A stretch of DNA of 5,327 nt from Sulfidibacterium sp964473895 (GTDB lineage: Bacteria; Bacteroidota; Bacteroidia; Bacteroidales; F082). The stretch lies in contig CAYYRE010000177.1 in NCBI GenBank assembly GCA_964473895.1, positions 1 to 5,327 on the forward strand, in the 5' to 3' direction. The notes beneath the pieces were generated by a model that was not told the origin of the DNA, searched no databases, and worked only from the letters and a program-made list of their open reading frames with translations. The translations under genes and the position numbers were made by a program. This document shows positions 1-5,327 of this stretch, piece by piece; the stretch's first letter is position 1; each line of letters opens with the position of its first letter.

Positions 1-34
1 AAAAATTGTTTTACCATTTTACAGGATCAAAGAA

Positions 35-1231
35 TTAATAAATACCCAATTTTTTTCCGGCGGAATGGATTTTATCAATGGCTTCATCAATTTGGGCCGT
101 GGTATGGGTAGCCATCAGGGCAAAGCGCAACAACGAGTCCTCAGGCCGTACCGCAGGAGAAATCACCGGATTGATAAAAACACCCTCGTCAAGGAGTATT
201 TTGGAAATCATAAACGCTTTGTCGTTGTCACGGATATAAACCGGAATAATGGGGGTTTCGGAATCGCCCACATCCATTCCCAGTGCCCGAAAGCCGGCTT
301 GGGCATGATGGGTATTTTCCCAAAGCCGTTGCACCAATCCCGGGTCTTCTTCGATAATATCAAGAGCGGCAATCACACTCGCAGCGGAAGCCGGCGGCAA
401 GCTGGCGCTAAAAATCAACGAACGGGCCGTGTGCTGCAGGTAATTGATCAACTCGGCCGAACCGGCAATAAAGCCTCCGAGGGAGGCCAGCGATTTGCTA
501 AAGGTCCCTATAATCATTTCCACCTCGCCATCCAGGCCAAAGTGGTTCACCGTTCCGGTACCGTTGTCGCCAAGTACCCCAAGCCCGTGGGCATCGTCAA
601 TCATGACGGAAGCACCGTACTTTTGGGCGAGCTGTACAATCTTATCCACATGGGCAATGTCGCCTTCCATACTGAAAAGACCATCGGTTACAATCAGCTT
701 CACCGCATCCCCATTGTAATTTCCATCAATGTTTTTGAGCACCTTTTCCAGTGACTCCATATCATTATGGCGATACTTGAGAATCTTTCCGAACGACAAC
801 CGGGTGGCATCGATGATGGAAGCGTGGCTTTGTTCGTCAATAATAGCAATATCATTGCGTCCCACCACCGAAGGGATGGCCCCGAGGTTCGACTGAAACC
901 CGGTGGAAAAAGCCAGGGCGGCTTCTTTGTTTACAAACCGGGCCAGGCGGTGTTCCAGTTCAATATGGATATCCAGCGTTCCGTTTAAAAACCGCGACCC
1001 GGCGGTTCCGGTACCGTATTTTTTTATGGCGGCAATGGCTGCTTCTTTTACTTTCGGATGGCTTGTCAAACCAAGATAATTGTTGGATCCGAACATCGAA
1101 ATTTTTTGCCCGTGCATTTCTACTTCTGCATCTTGGCCCGACTCCAGCATACGAAAATAGGGATAAAGTCCCAGTTTTTTGTATTTCTGCGGCTCGGTAA
1201 AACTTTCGGCCCGTTTTTGTAGTTTGCTCAT
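35..1231 (-). CDS. spt: Serine palmitoyltransferase (PLP-dependent alpha-oxoamine synthase)
   Basis: A 398-residue fold-type I PLP enzyme of the alpha-oxoamine synthase family, which condenses serine with a long-chain acyl-CoA to 3-ketosphinganine, the first step of sphingolipid synthesis. Visible motifs: GSNNYLGL (48-55), a GTGTAGSRFLNGT segment (73-85), cofactor-stacking His136, DDAHGLGVLG with Asp212 and His215, and the PLP lysine Lys246 in GTFSKSLASLGG. The spacing of these last residues fits bacterial serine palmitoyltransferase (Asp231, His234, Lys265 in Sphingomonas). The frame stays open to an ATG at 1282, but I chose the ATG at 1231: it gives the usual family length, and the longer form would run into a promoter candidate at 1284-1291. 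The gene lies 148 bases after pheS. The relatives 8-amino-7-oxononanoate synthase and 2-amino-3-ketobutyrate CoA ligase are the alternatives. I prefer Spt because the whole sequence closely resembles, from memory, the characterised Bacteroides enzyme. Confidence 0.88.
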   Translation of the reverse strand: MSKLQKRAESFTEPQKYKKLGLYPYFRMLESGQDAEVEMHGQKISMFGSNNYLGLTSHPKVKEAAIAAIKKYGTGTAGSRFLNGTLDIHIELEHRLARFVNKEAALAFSTGFQSNLGAIPSVVGRNDIAIIDEQSHASIIDATRLSFGKILKYRHNDMESLEKVLKNIDGNYNGDAVKLIVTDGLFSMEGDIAHVDKIVQLAQKYGASVMIDDAHGLGVLGDNGTGTVNHFGLDGEVEMIIGTFSKSLASLGGFIAGSAELINYLQHTARSLIFSASLPPASAASVIAALDIIEEDPGLVQRLWENTHHAQAGFRALGMDVGDSETPIIPVYIRDNDKAFMISKILLDEGVFINPVISPAVRPEDSLLRFALMATHTTAQIDEAIDKIHSAGKKLGIY

Positions 1232-1257
1232 TATGATTTTATTATGTTCAAAACTTT

Positions 1258-1276
1258 CCGAAACACCTGCTTTCGG
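1258..1276 (-). other. Small stem-loop in the spt leader
   Basis: On the minus strand CCGAAA and TTTCGG form a perfect 6-bp stem around a 7-base loop. If the spt transcript starts just after the box at 1284-1291, this hairpin sits at the very 5' end of the mRNA. It is followed by A's rather than T's, so it does not look like a terminator. It may simply stabilise the mRNA end, or be chance. Confidence 0.3.
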
Positions 1277-1283
1277 CAACATG

Positions 1284-1291
1284 CAAAGCTA
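1284..1291 (-). promoter_or_regulatory. Candidate -7 promoter box for spt (TAGCTTTG)
   Basis: Read on the minus strand this is TAGCTTTG, matching the Bacteroidota -7 consensus TAnnTTTG. It lies 52 bases before the chosen spt start, giving a leader of roughly 45 bases. No good -33 TTTG is seen 17-23 bases further upstream, so only half of the promoter is supported. Confidence 0.4.
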
Positions 1292-1379
1292 TTTAAAATT
1301 TAGAATGAAATTCACATCCCCGCAAAATTGTCGCTTTAGAACCCGGAAAAAGAAATGCAAAACACCCAAAAGAGAAGTG

Positions 1380-2399
1380 TTATCTTGCCGAAACAAACTG
1401 TTTCAGAAAACGCAGGTCGTTTTCAAAAAACAGCCGCAGGTCGTTGACCTGGTATTTCAACATGGTAATGCGTTCGATACCCATTCCGAAAGCAAATCCG
1501 GTATATTTTCGGTTATCGATATGGCACGCTTCCAACACATTGGGATCCACCATGCCACATCCGAGAATTTCAACCCAGCCGGTATATTTACAAATATTGC
1601 AGCCCTTTCCACCGCAAATGTTACACGAAACATCCATTTCGGCCGAAGGTTCGGTAAAAGGAAAATAGGATGGCCGGAACCGGATACGGGTATGCTCACC
1701 GAAAAGTTCGCGTGCAAAATAAAAGAGGGTTTGTTTTAAATCGGTAAACGACACATCCTCGTCCACATACAAGCCTTCCACCTGATGAAAAATACAGTGT
1801 GCCCGCGCCGAAATGGCTTCGTTACGAAACACCCGGCCGGGCGAAATGGTCCGGATGGGCGGTTGTGTTTTTTCCATTACCCGTACCTGTACCGACGAAG
1901 TATGGGTACGCAAGGCGAGGTCGGGATTTTTTTCAATAAAAAAAGTATCCTGCATGTCGCGGGCAGGGTGCTCCTCTGGAAAGTTCAATGCCGTAAAATT
2001 GTGAAAATCATCCTCAATTTCGGGACCTTCGGAAACCGAAAATCCGATCCGCGAAAAAATGTCAATGATCTCGTTACGGACAATCGAAAGCGGGTGGCGG
2101 GTACCCAACGGTGCGGCAGAGGGCAACGTCAAATCCAAACCACTGCCGGCTCCTCCGGTTTGCTCATCCAACCGGTCTTTCAGGGCGACAATCTTGTTCT
2201 GAACGGCCTGTTTTAAAGCATTGATCAGCTGCCCCATTTCACGGCGCTGCTCCGGCGGAACCGACTTAAAATCGGCAAACAAAGCCGGAATGATCCCTTT
2301 TTTACTTAAAAACCGGATCCTAAAAGCTTCCAGTTGTTCCTGATTATCGGCCGAAAAGGCTTCTACCTCCTGCAATAGGCTGTTTATCTTATCTTTCAT
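1380..2399 (-). CDS. pheS: Phenylalanyl-tRNA synthetase alpha subunit
   Basis: The catalytic alpha chain of the cytoplasmic alpha2-beta2 class II synthetase that charges tRNA-Phe with phenylalanine. The 339-residue length is typical. An N-terminal helical, tRNA-binding coiled-coil region (about 1-85) is followed by the class II core: RHPLS (101-105), RTHTSSVQ (164-171), motif 2 around GRVFRNEAISARAHCIFHQ (188-206), the Phe-binding FTEPSAEMDV segment (248-257) and motif 3 GMGIERITML (305-314). The residue that gates the size of the substrate pocket (Ala294 in E. coli) is alanine here too, Ala303 in GFAFGMG. Cys259, Cys262, Cys267 and Cys270 form a CxxC-x4-CxxC cluster seen in many PheS proteins. 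The start lies 9 bases after the stop of the upstream peptidylprolyl isomerase, so co-transcription is likely; no clear Shine-Dalgarno is present. The partner gene pheT is not in this window. Confidence 0.97.
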   Translation of the reverse strand: MKDKINSLLQEVEAFSADNQEQLEAFRIRFLSKKGIIPALFADFKSVPPEQRREMGQLINALKQAVQNKIVALKDRLDEQTGGAGSGLDLTLPSAAPLGTRHPLSIVRNEIIDIFSRIGFSVSEGPEIEDDFHNFTALNFPEEHPARDMQDTFFIEKNPDLALRTHTSSVQVRVMEKTQPPIRTISPGRVFRNEAISARAHCIFHQVEGLYVDEDVSFTDLKQTLFYFARELFGEHTRIRFRPSYFPFTEPSAEMDVSCNICGGKGCNICKYTGWVEILGCGMVDPNVLEACHIDNRKYTGFAFGMGIERITMLKYQVNDLRLFFENDLRFLKQFVSAR

Positions 2400-2408
2400 A
2401 ATGCTGTA

Positions 2409-3038
2409 TTATTCTAAAATATCCATTGTCATGGTGACCGGAACCAACGGTTTGTTATGGGCATCGGTTTTTACCGATGCGATTTTGTCCAGTACATCAA
2501 AACCCGAGAGCAACTCACCAAAAACAGTATATCCCCCATCAAGGTGGGGCGCCCCTCCAATGGTTTTATACGTTTCACGTTCTTCGGGGGTAAAAACATG
2601 GCCTGTACGGGCACTGACGGCATCAAGGTACGCATCGGTAACCACCTGTCCTTGCACAATATAAAACTGTGAGCCGCTGGAACGTTTTTCGGGATTCACA
2701 TCATCCCCTTCACGGGCCGCCGCCAAAGCCCCTTTTTTATGAAAATGATTCGGACGAATTTCGGCCGGAAGGGTATATCCCGGATCCACACGCCCGTCTT
2801 TGTTGCCTCCGCCCTGAATCATAAAATTTTTAATCACCCTGTGAAAAGTGGAACCGTTGTACCACCCTTCTTGGATCAGTTTAATGAAATTATCGCGATG
2901 TTTGGGCGTGTCGTTGTACAACACCGCCATCATATCACCGAATTTCGTATGAATCACAACCACCGTTTCCGGTTTTTCCGTTTGTGCCATAAGCGTCAGG
3001 CTCAAAAAAAGTGCGATAACCGAAAAAAAATATTTCAT
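2409..3038 (-). CDS. Secreted cyclophilin-type peptidylprolyl cis-trans isomerase
   Basis: A 209-residue cyclophilin, an enzyme that speeds cis-trans isomerisation of Xaa-Pro bonds during protein folding. Residues 1-18 form a signal peptide (MKYFF, then a hydrophobic stretch ending LMA before Gln19) with no lipobox cysteine, so the mature protein is probably periplasmic. Catalytic elements are intact: FHRVIKNFMIQGG (65-77) with Arg67, Phe72, Met73 and Gln75, then GSQFYI (122-127) and HLDGGYTVFGE (165-175). His165 replaces the tryptophan (Trp121 of human CypA) needed for tight cyclosporin binding, as in many bacterial cyclophilins. The stretch 131-164 before HLDGG is longer than in CypA, which I recall as common in Bacteroidota. 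The frame is open to 3203, but that extension overlaps the end of tdk and lacks a signal sequence, so I start at 3038. pheS follows after 9 bases. A -7 box lies at 3065-3072. Confidence 0.93.
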   Translation of the reverse strand: MKYFFSVIALFLSLTLMAQTEKPETVVVIHTKFGDMMAVLYNDTPKHRDNFIKLIQEGWYNGSTFHRVIKNFMIQGGGNKDGRVDPGYTLPAEIRPNHFHKKGALAAAREGDDVNPEKRSSGSQFYIVQGQVVTDAYLDAVSARTGHVFTPEERETYKTIGGAPHLDGGYTVFGELLSGFDVLDKIASVKTDAHNKPLVPVTMTMDILE

Positions 3039-3064
3039 GGGTAAATGCTTTTGCTCCCGGCCCA

Positions 3065-3072
3065 CAAAAGTA
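3065..3072 (-). promoter_or_regulatory. Candidate -7 promoter box for the isomerase-pheS unit (TACTTTTG)
   Basis: On the minus strand this reads TACTTTTG, an exact match to TAnnTTTG, in the 67-base gap between tdk and the isomerase. The box ends 26 bases before the isomerase start, giving a leader of about 20 bases. A TTTG lies 27 bases upstream (3100-3103), longer than the usual 17-23 base spacing, so the -33 element is uncertain. A GGGAG at 3058-3054 could be a poorly spaced ribosome binding site. Confidence 0.45.
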
Positions 3073-3105
3073 GAAAAAAGAAAGATACCCCCTACGCGAC
3101 AAAAA

Positions 3106-3699
3106 CTACCGGGACGACTCCTGTTCGCGCCGGGCTTCCATAAAACAACGACGGCACAAAGGTTCGTAGGCATCCGTTTCGCCCAACACCACCAAATTGT
3201 CATCTTTTACCGTACGGTGCGAATAGTTGGCCAAATTACCACACCGGATGCAAATGGCATGCACTTTGGTAACATATTCGGCAATGGCCATCAGTTTGGG
3301 AATGGGGCCGAAAGGATTTCCGAGATAATCCATATCCAGACCGGCCACAACCACCCGCTTGCCATCCATAGCCAACCGGTTGCATACCGAAACCAGTTCC
3401 TCACCGAAAAACTGGGCTTCATCAATGCCCACCACTTCAAAGTCTTCGGAATAAAACAAAATCTGCGAAGCATTTTCCACCGGCGTGGACGAAACCGATT
3501 TGGCATCGTGCGAAACCACATCCGTTTCATCATAACGGGTATCCACCGCCGGCTTGAAAATTTCCACCTTTTGCCGGGCAATGCGTGCCCGGTTTAACCG
3601 GCGGATAAGCTCTTCGGTTTTTCCGGAAAACATCGATCCGCAAATCACCTCTATCCACCCGGTGCGCTCTGCAGTGTTTCGGTCTTTTTCGAGAAACAT
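3106..3699 (-). CDS. tdk: Thymidine kinase (type II, TK1-like)
   Basis: Phosphorylates thymidine to dTMP with ATP in the cytoplasmic salvage route to dTTP. The 197-residue protein has the full TK1-family order: P-loop GSMFSGKT (21-28), a Walker B-like DEAQFF (93-98) in which Glu94 is the expected catalytic base, AGLDMDYLGNPFG (119-131), and a zinc site made of Cys150/Cys153 (CIRCG) and Cys182/Cys185 (CRRC) flanking the substrate lasso. Tyr178 in YEPLCR is the usual thymidine-contacting tyrosine. The start gives the short N-terminal extension before the P-loop typical of Bacteroidota enzymes. The gene diverges from the 3854 gene across a 154-base region carrying a -7 box for each direction. 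The isomerase-pheS unit lies 67 bases downstream with its own promoter candidate. No truncation or missing catalytic residue is seen. Confidence 0.96.
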   Translation of the reverse strand: MFLEKDRNTAERTGWIEVICGSMFSGKTEELIRRLNRARIARQKVEIFKPAVDTRYDETDVVSHDAKSVSSTPVENASQILFYSEDFEVVGIDEAQFFGEELVSVCNRLAMDGKRVVVAGLDMDYLGNPFGPIPKLMAIAEYVTKVHAICIRCGNLANYSHRTVKDDNLVVLGETDAYEPLCRRCFMEARREQESSR

Positions 3700-3722
3700 G
3701 GACGAATTGTTAATTTTCTTAC

Positions 3723-3730
3723 TACTTTTG
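3723..3730 (+). promoter_or_regulatory. Candidate -7 promoter box for the plus-strand pair (TACTTTTG)
   Basis: TACTTTTG on the plus strand matches TAnnTTTG and is identical to the box before the isomerase. A transcript starting near 3736 would have a leader of almost 120 bases before the ATG at 3854. A TTG at 3707-3709 is only 13 bases upstream, too close for a standard -33 element. Confidence 0.4.
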
Positions 3731-3736
3731 AATGGA

Positions 3737-3744
3737 CAAATTTA
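3737..3744 (-). promoter_or_regulatory. Candidate -7 promoter box for tdk (TAAATTTG)
   Basis: On the minus strand this reads TAAATTTG, matching TAnnTTTG. It ends 37 bases before the tdk start, giving a leader of roughly 30 bases. The -33 region has only TTTC at the right place (about 3764-3767). It faces the opposite box at 3723-3730 with 6 bases between them. Confidence 0.45.
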
Positions 3745-3754
3745 ACCAAATCTG

Positions 3755-3831
3755 TTTAGCGGAAAGCCATGAAAAAGGGCATTTCTTTTCATCCACCGGA
3801 AATCCCCTTCCCCGAAAGGTTAACCGCTGAA
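3755..3831 (+). other. Predicted folded leader upstream of the 3854 gene
   Basis: TTTAGCGG (3755-3762) can pair with CCGCTGAA (3824-3831) over 8 positions including one G-U pair, closing a domain of 61 bases. Inside it, ATGAAAA (3769-3775) pairs perfectly with TTTTCAT (3786-3792) across a 10-base loop. A weaker 4-bp hairpin can form at 3798-3811 (GGAA/TTCC) or at 3806-3819 (CCTT/AAGG). The fold leaves the AAAGGA at 3837-3842 free. It was found by eye, no folding energy was computed, and it matches no riboswitch class I recognise. Confidence 0.25.
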
Positions 3832-3846
3832 TTTCCAAAGGAATAG
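3769..3846 (+). CDS. Possible 25-codon upstream reading frame (leader peptide)
   Basis: An ATG at 3769 opens a 25-codon frame that begins MKKGISFHPP, ends EFPKE and stops with TAG at 3844-3846, seven bases before the ATG at 3854. It is the first ATG after the proposed plus-strand start site and is in a different frame from the main gene. Its end covers the AAAGGA that probably serves the downstream start, so the two could be translationally coupled. The codons (ccg gaa, atc ccc, ttc ccc gaa) resemble those of the neighbouring genes. GGAAAG at 3761-3766 is too close to the ATG to be a good ribosome binding site. No family is recognised, and an open frame this short may be chance. Confidence 0.25.
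   Translation: MKKGISFHPPEIPFPERLTAEFPKE
3837..3842 (+). promoter_or_regulatory. Ribosome binding site of the 3854 gene (AAAGGA)
   Basis: AAAGGA lies 11 bases before the ATG at 3854. It is one of the few Shine-Dalgarno-like sequences in the window and supports that start codon. Confidence 0.45.
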
Positions 3847-3853
3847 ACAAGCT

Positions 3854-4675
3854 ATGGACAAAACCTCTGTACTGAATGAAATAAAAGCGGAACTGGAAGG
3901 ATTGCTGCACCAAACACAAAAAATGGCAGAAGAAACCCGTCCGTTACATCCGTTGGACAAAGACCTGCTGTTGGCAAAAACACGCCGACTTTACGAAAAA
4001 ATAATGGCACTCGAAAAAACCGGAATACCAGAAAACCAACCTGTTCCGGCGCCACATACCCCGGCTGAAGAAACCCCCGTTTTTCAGAACGGGGAAAACA
4101 AACGGCCGGAACAAAACCCTGCAGCAACCGCCTCACCGGTAACATCAGAAAAAATACAGCAGCCAATACCTGAGGAAAAAACCGTTCCGGAAGAAAAAAT
4201 AATGGAACCGGAAAACCTTTCACCGGAGGGAGAGCCTATCCACGAAGAAAAACCGGCAGCCCAACCGGAAAACGGAAAAACCGTTCTTCCTATCAAGGAA
4301 AAACAAAAAGAACCGGAAAAACCGGCGCCCCAACCCGTTGAAACCACCCTCGATCTTTTTTCATCCTCCCCGCAACAAAGCATTGGTGAAGTACTCAAAC
4401 CTTCCGAAAAACAGGCCCTTGCCGAAACATTACAAACGGCACCCTTAAAGGATATCCGTGAAGCCATCGGCATAAACGATAAATTTACGTTTGTGAACGA
4501 CCTGTTTAACGGTGACCTCGAACGATACAACAAAGTAATGGATGAACTGAACGGCTTTTCAGGTCTTTCGGGGGCACAAACCTATCTTGCCGAACTGCAG
4601 GTACAATACCAATGGGATGAGGAAAGCCCTGCTTACCGGAAGCTGGCACTGCTTTTGGAACGCAAATTTTCCTGA
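3854..4675 (+). CDS. Conserved protein of unknown function, Pro/Glu/Lys-rich linker and C-terminal domain
   Basis: A 273-residue protein with no function I can name. Three parts are visible. Residues 1-56 are charged and leucine-rich, probably helical (LNEIKAELEGLL, then LLLAKTRRLYEKIMALE). Residues 57-165 are a low-complexity linker rich in Pro, Glu and Lys, including tandem PEEKTV-PEEKIM units (106-117) and recurring EPEN/EPEK/QPEN motifs, almost certainly disordered. Residues 165-180 (LDLFSSSPQQSIGEV) lead into a compact C-terminal domain (about 198-273) with IGINDKFTFVNDLFNGD, a YNKVMDELNGF helix and a final LLLERKFS. From memory, proteins with this C-terminal pattern occur in other Bacteroidota near rsmI. 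There is no signal peptide or membrane segment, so it is probably cytoplasmic. The start is supported by AAAGGA 11 bases upstream. rsmI follows after 14 bases, so the two are probably co-transcribed. Confidence 0.88.
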   Translation: MDKTSVLNEIKAELEGLLHQTQKMAEETRPLHPLDKDLLLAKTRRLYEKIMALEKTGIPENQPVPAPHTPAEETPVFQNGENKRPEQNPAATASPVTSEKIQQPIPEEKTVPEEKIMEPENLSPEGEPIHEEKPAAQPENGKTVLPIKEKQKEPEKPAPQPVETTLDLFSSSPQQSIGEVLKPSEKQALAETLQTAPLKDIREAIGINDKFTFVNDLFNGDLERYNKVMDELNGFSGLSGAQTYLAELQVQYQWDEESPAYRKLALLLERKFS

Positions 4676-4689
4676 AAATACAAAATACC

Positions 4690-5327
4690 ATGGCCAAACT
4701 CTACCTTGTTCCAACGCCCATTGGCAACCTTGAAGACATCACTTTAAGGGCTTTGCGCCTGTTAAAAGAGGTCTCACTCATCCTTGCCGAAGACACCCGT
4801 ACCACCGGCAAACTACTCAAACACTACGATATCCGCAACCGCATGCAGGCTTTTCATATCCACAACGAGCACAAGGTAACGGAAGACCTGGTCCGGCGCC
4901 TCGCCGAAGGCGAAGAAATGGCCCTGGTGACCGATGCCGGTACCCCATCGGTTTCCGACCCCGGTTTTTTTCTCGTACGTGCCTGCCTGAAAAACGGCAT
5001 CCCCGTCGAAACCCTCCCCGGGGCTACCGCATTTGTCCCGGCACTCGTCAATTCAGGCTTTCCGTCCGACCGTTTCTTTTTCGAAGGTTTTCTCCCCCAT
5101 AAAAAAGGCCGCCTCAGCCGGTTGAAAACCCTTGCCGGTTTGCCCCACACCATCATCCTTTACGAATCGCCTTACCGGCTGGTTAAAACCCTCGAACAAA
5201 TGATGGAATTTTTCGGGCCCGACCGCCCGGTCTCCGTCTCCCGCGAACTGACAAAGATTCACGAAGAAAACATCCGCGGAACGCTGACCGAAGTACACCA
5301 CCATTTTAAAAACAAAACGGTAAAGGG
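4690..5327 (+). CDS. rsmI: 16S rRNA (cytidine1402-2'-O)-methyltransferase RsmI, 3' end outside window
   Basis: RsmI uses S-adenosylmethionine to methylate the 2'-OH of C1402 in the decoding centre of 16S rRNA. The first 212 codons are present and the frame is open to the window edge. Family motifs in order: LYLVPTPIGNLEDIT (4-18), AEDTRTTGKLL (33-43), the SAM-site region LVTDAGTPSVSDPG (79-92), LPGATAFVPALVNSGF (109-124), EGFLPHKKGR (132-141), YESPYRL (158-164) and SRELTKIHEE (184-193). The last visible residues (VK, then probably Gly) fit the family's conserved VKGE. I expect only about 10-30 more residues if this is the short Bacteroidota form without the C-terminal extension found in E. 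coli (286 residues). The ATG at 4690 gives the standard N-terminus; no Shine-Dalgarno is seen. It lies 14 bases after the unknown gene, so the two are probably co-transcribed. Confidence 0.96.
   Translation, partial: MAKLYLVPTPIGNLEDITLRALRLLKEVSLILAEDTRTTGKLLKHYDIRNRMQAFHIHNEHKVTEDLVRRLAEGEEMALVTDAGTPSVSDPGFFLVRACLKNGIPVETLPGATAFVPALVNSGFPSDRFFFEGFLPHKKGRLSRLKTLAGLPHTIILYESPYRLVKTLEQMMEFFGPDRPVSVSRELTKIHEENIRGTLTEVHHHFKNKTVK

Noticed and set aside
1..34. T-rich stretch after the spt stop on the minus strand
   Set aside because: No stem of useful length can be drawn within the window; any terminator would extend beyond the left edge.
65..754. 229-codon open frame on the plus strand inside spt
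   Set aside because: It lies wholly antisense to a well-supported gene, resembles no family and has an unusual composition rich in Arg, Gly and His. It is a shadow of spt.
1361..1381. Possible terminator after pheS: AACAC/GTGTT stem followed by T-rich sequence on the minus strand
   Set aside because: The stem is only 5 bp with an 11-base loop and includes the pheS stop codon, and the T tract is interrupted. It is too weak to call.
1590..1625. CxxC-x4-CxxC cysteine cluster in PheS, at first suggestive of an inserted zinc domain
   Set aside because: From memory this cluster occurs in many bacterial PheS proteins, including those of Firmicutes, so it is not an unusual insertion.
3039..3203. 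N-terminal extension of the peptidylprolyl isomerase to an ATG at 3203
   Set aside because: It would overlap the end of tdk and cover the promoter candidate. The ATG at 3038 begins a proper signal peptide.
4169..4204. Tandem PEEKTV-PEEKIM units as a possible DNA repeat or repeat-protein domain
   Set aside because: There are only two copies, divergent at the DNA level, within a generally Pro/Glu/Lys-rich linker; noted in the gene entry instead.
3852..4223. 123-codon hydrophobic minus-strand frame that could look like a membrane protein
   Set aside because: It is the complement of the same Lys/Glu-rich repeats; its Phe/Leu/Pro runs are an artefact of reading those codons backwards.
4084..4533. 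149-codon minus-strand frame opposite the linker protein
   Set aside because: Its Ser/Gly/Phe-rich composition is what the reverse of a Pro/Glu/Lys-rich linker gives. The plus-strand gene has the better start, ribosome site and conserved end.

Overview
The window looks like a housekeeping segment of a Bacteroidota chromosome, probably class Bacteroidia. Three things support this. The serine palmitoyltransferase, the thymidine kinase and the alpha subunit of phenylalanyl-tRNA synthetase all read like Bacteroidales/Marinilabiliales proteins (judged from memory, no search was run). All four gaps that precede a transcription unit carry the Bacteroidota -7 promoter box TAnnTTTG on the correct strand. 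Shine-Dalgarno sequences are mostly weak or absent, as is usual in this phylum. I see no tRNA, rRNA, CRISPR array, insertion sequence, phage gene or other sign of recent transfer, and every recognisable gene is intact apart from the one cut by the right edge.

Layout: four genes occupy the left 3.7 kb on the minus strand. In transcription order they are tdk (thymidine kinase, 3699-3106), a secreted cyclophilin-type peptidylprolyl isomerase (3038-2409), pheS (2399-1380) and spt (serine palmitoyltransferase, 1231-35). The isomerase and pheS are separated by 9 bases and probably share a transcript; tdk and spt each have a promoter candidate of their own. A divergent 154-base intergenic region (3700-3853) separates this block from a plus-strand pair: a 273-residue protein of unknown function with a Pro/Glu/Lys-rich linker (3854-4675), and, 14 bases later, rsmI (16S rRNA C1402 2'-O-methyltransferase, from 4690, cut at the right edge).

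The known genes serve separate core processes: thymidine salvage, periplasmic protein folding, tRNA charging, sphingolipid synthesis and rRNA modification. They do not form an obvious single pathway. I did not find a clearly new multi-gene system. The places most worth a second look are the unknown linker protein and the divergent intergenic region in front of it. That region holds two head-on, inverted-repeat -7 boxes, a leader that can fold into a closed stem with inner hairpins, and a 25-codon upstream reading frame ending just before the main start codon.
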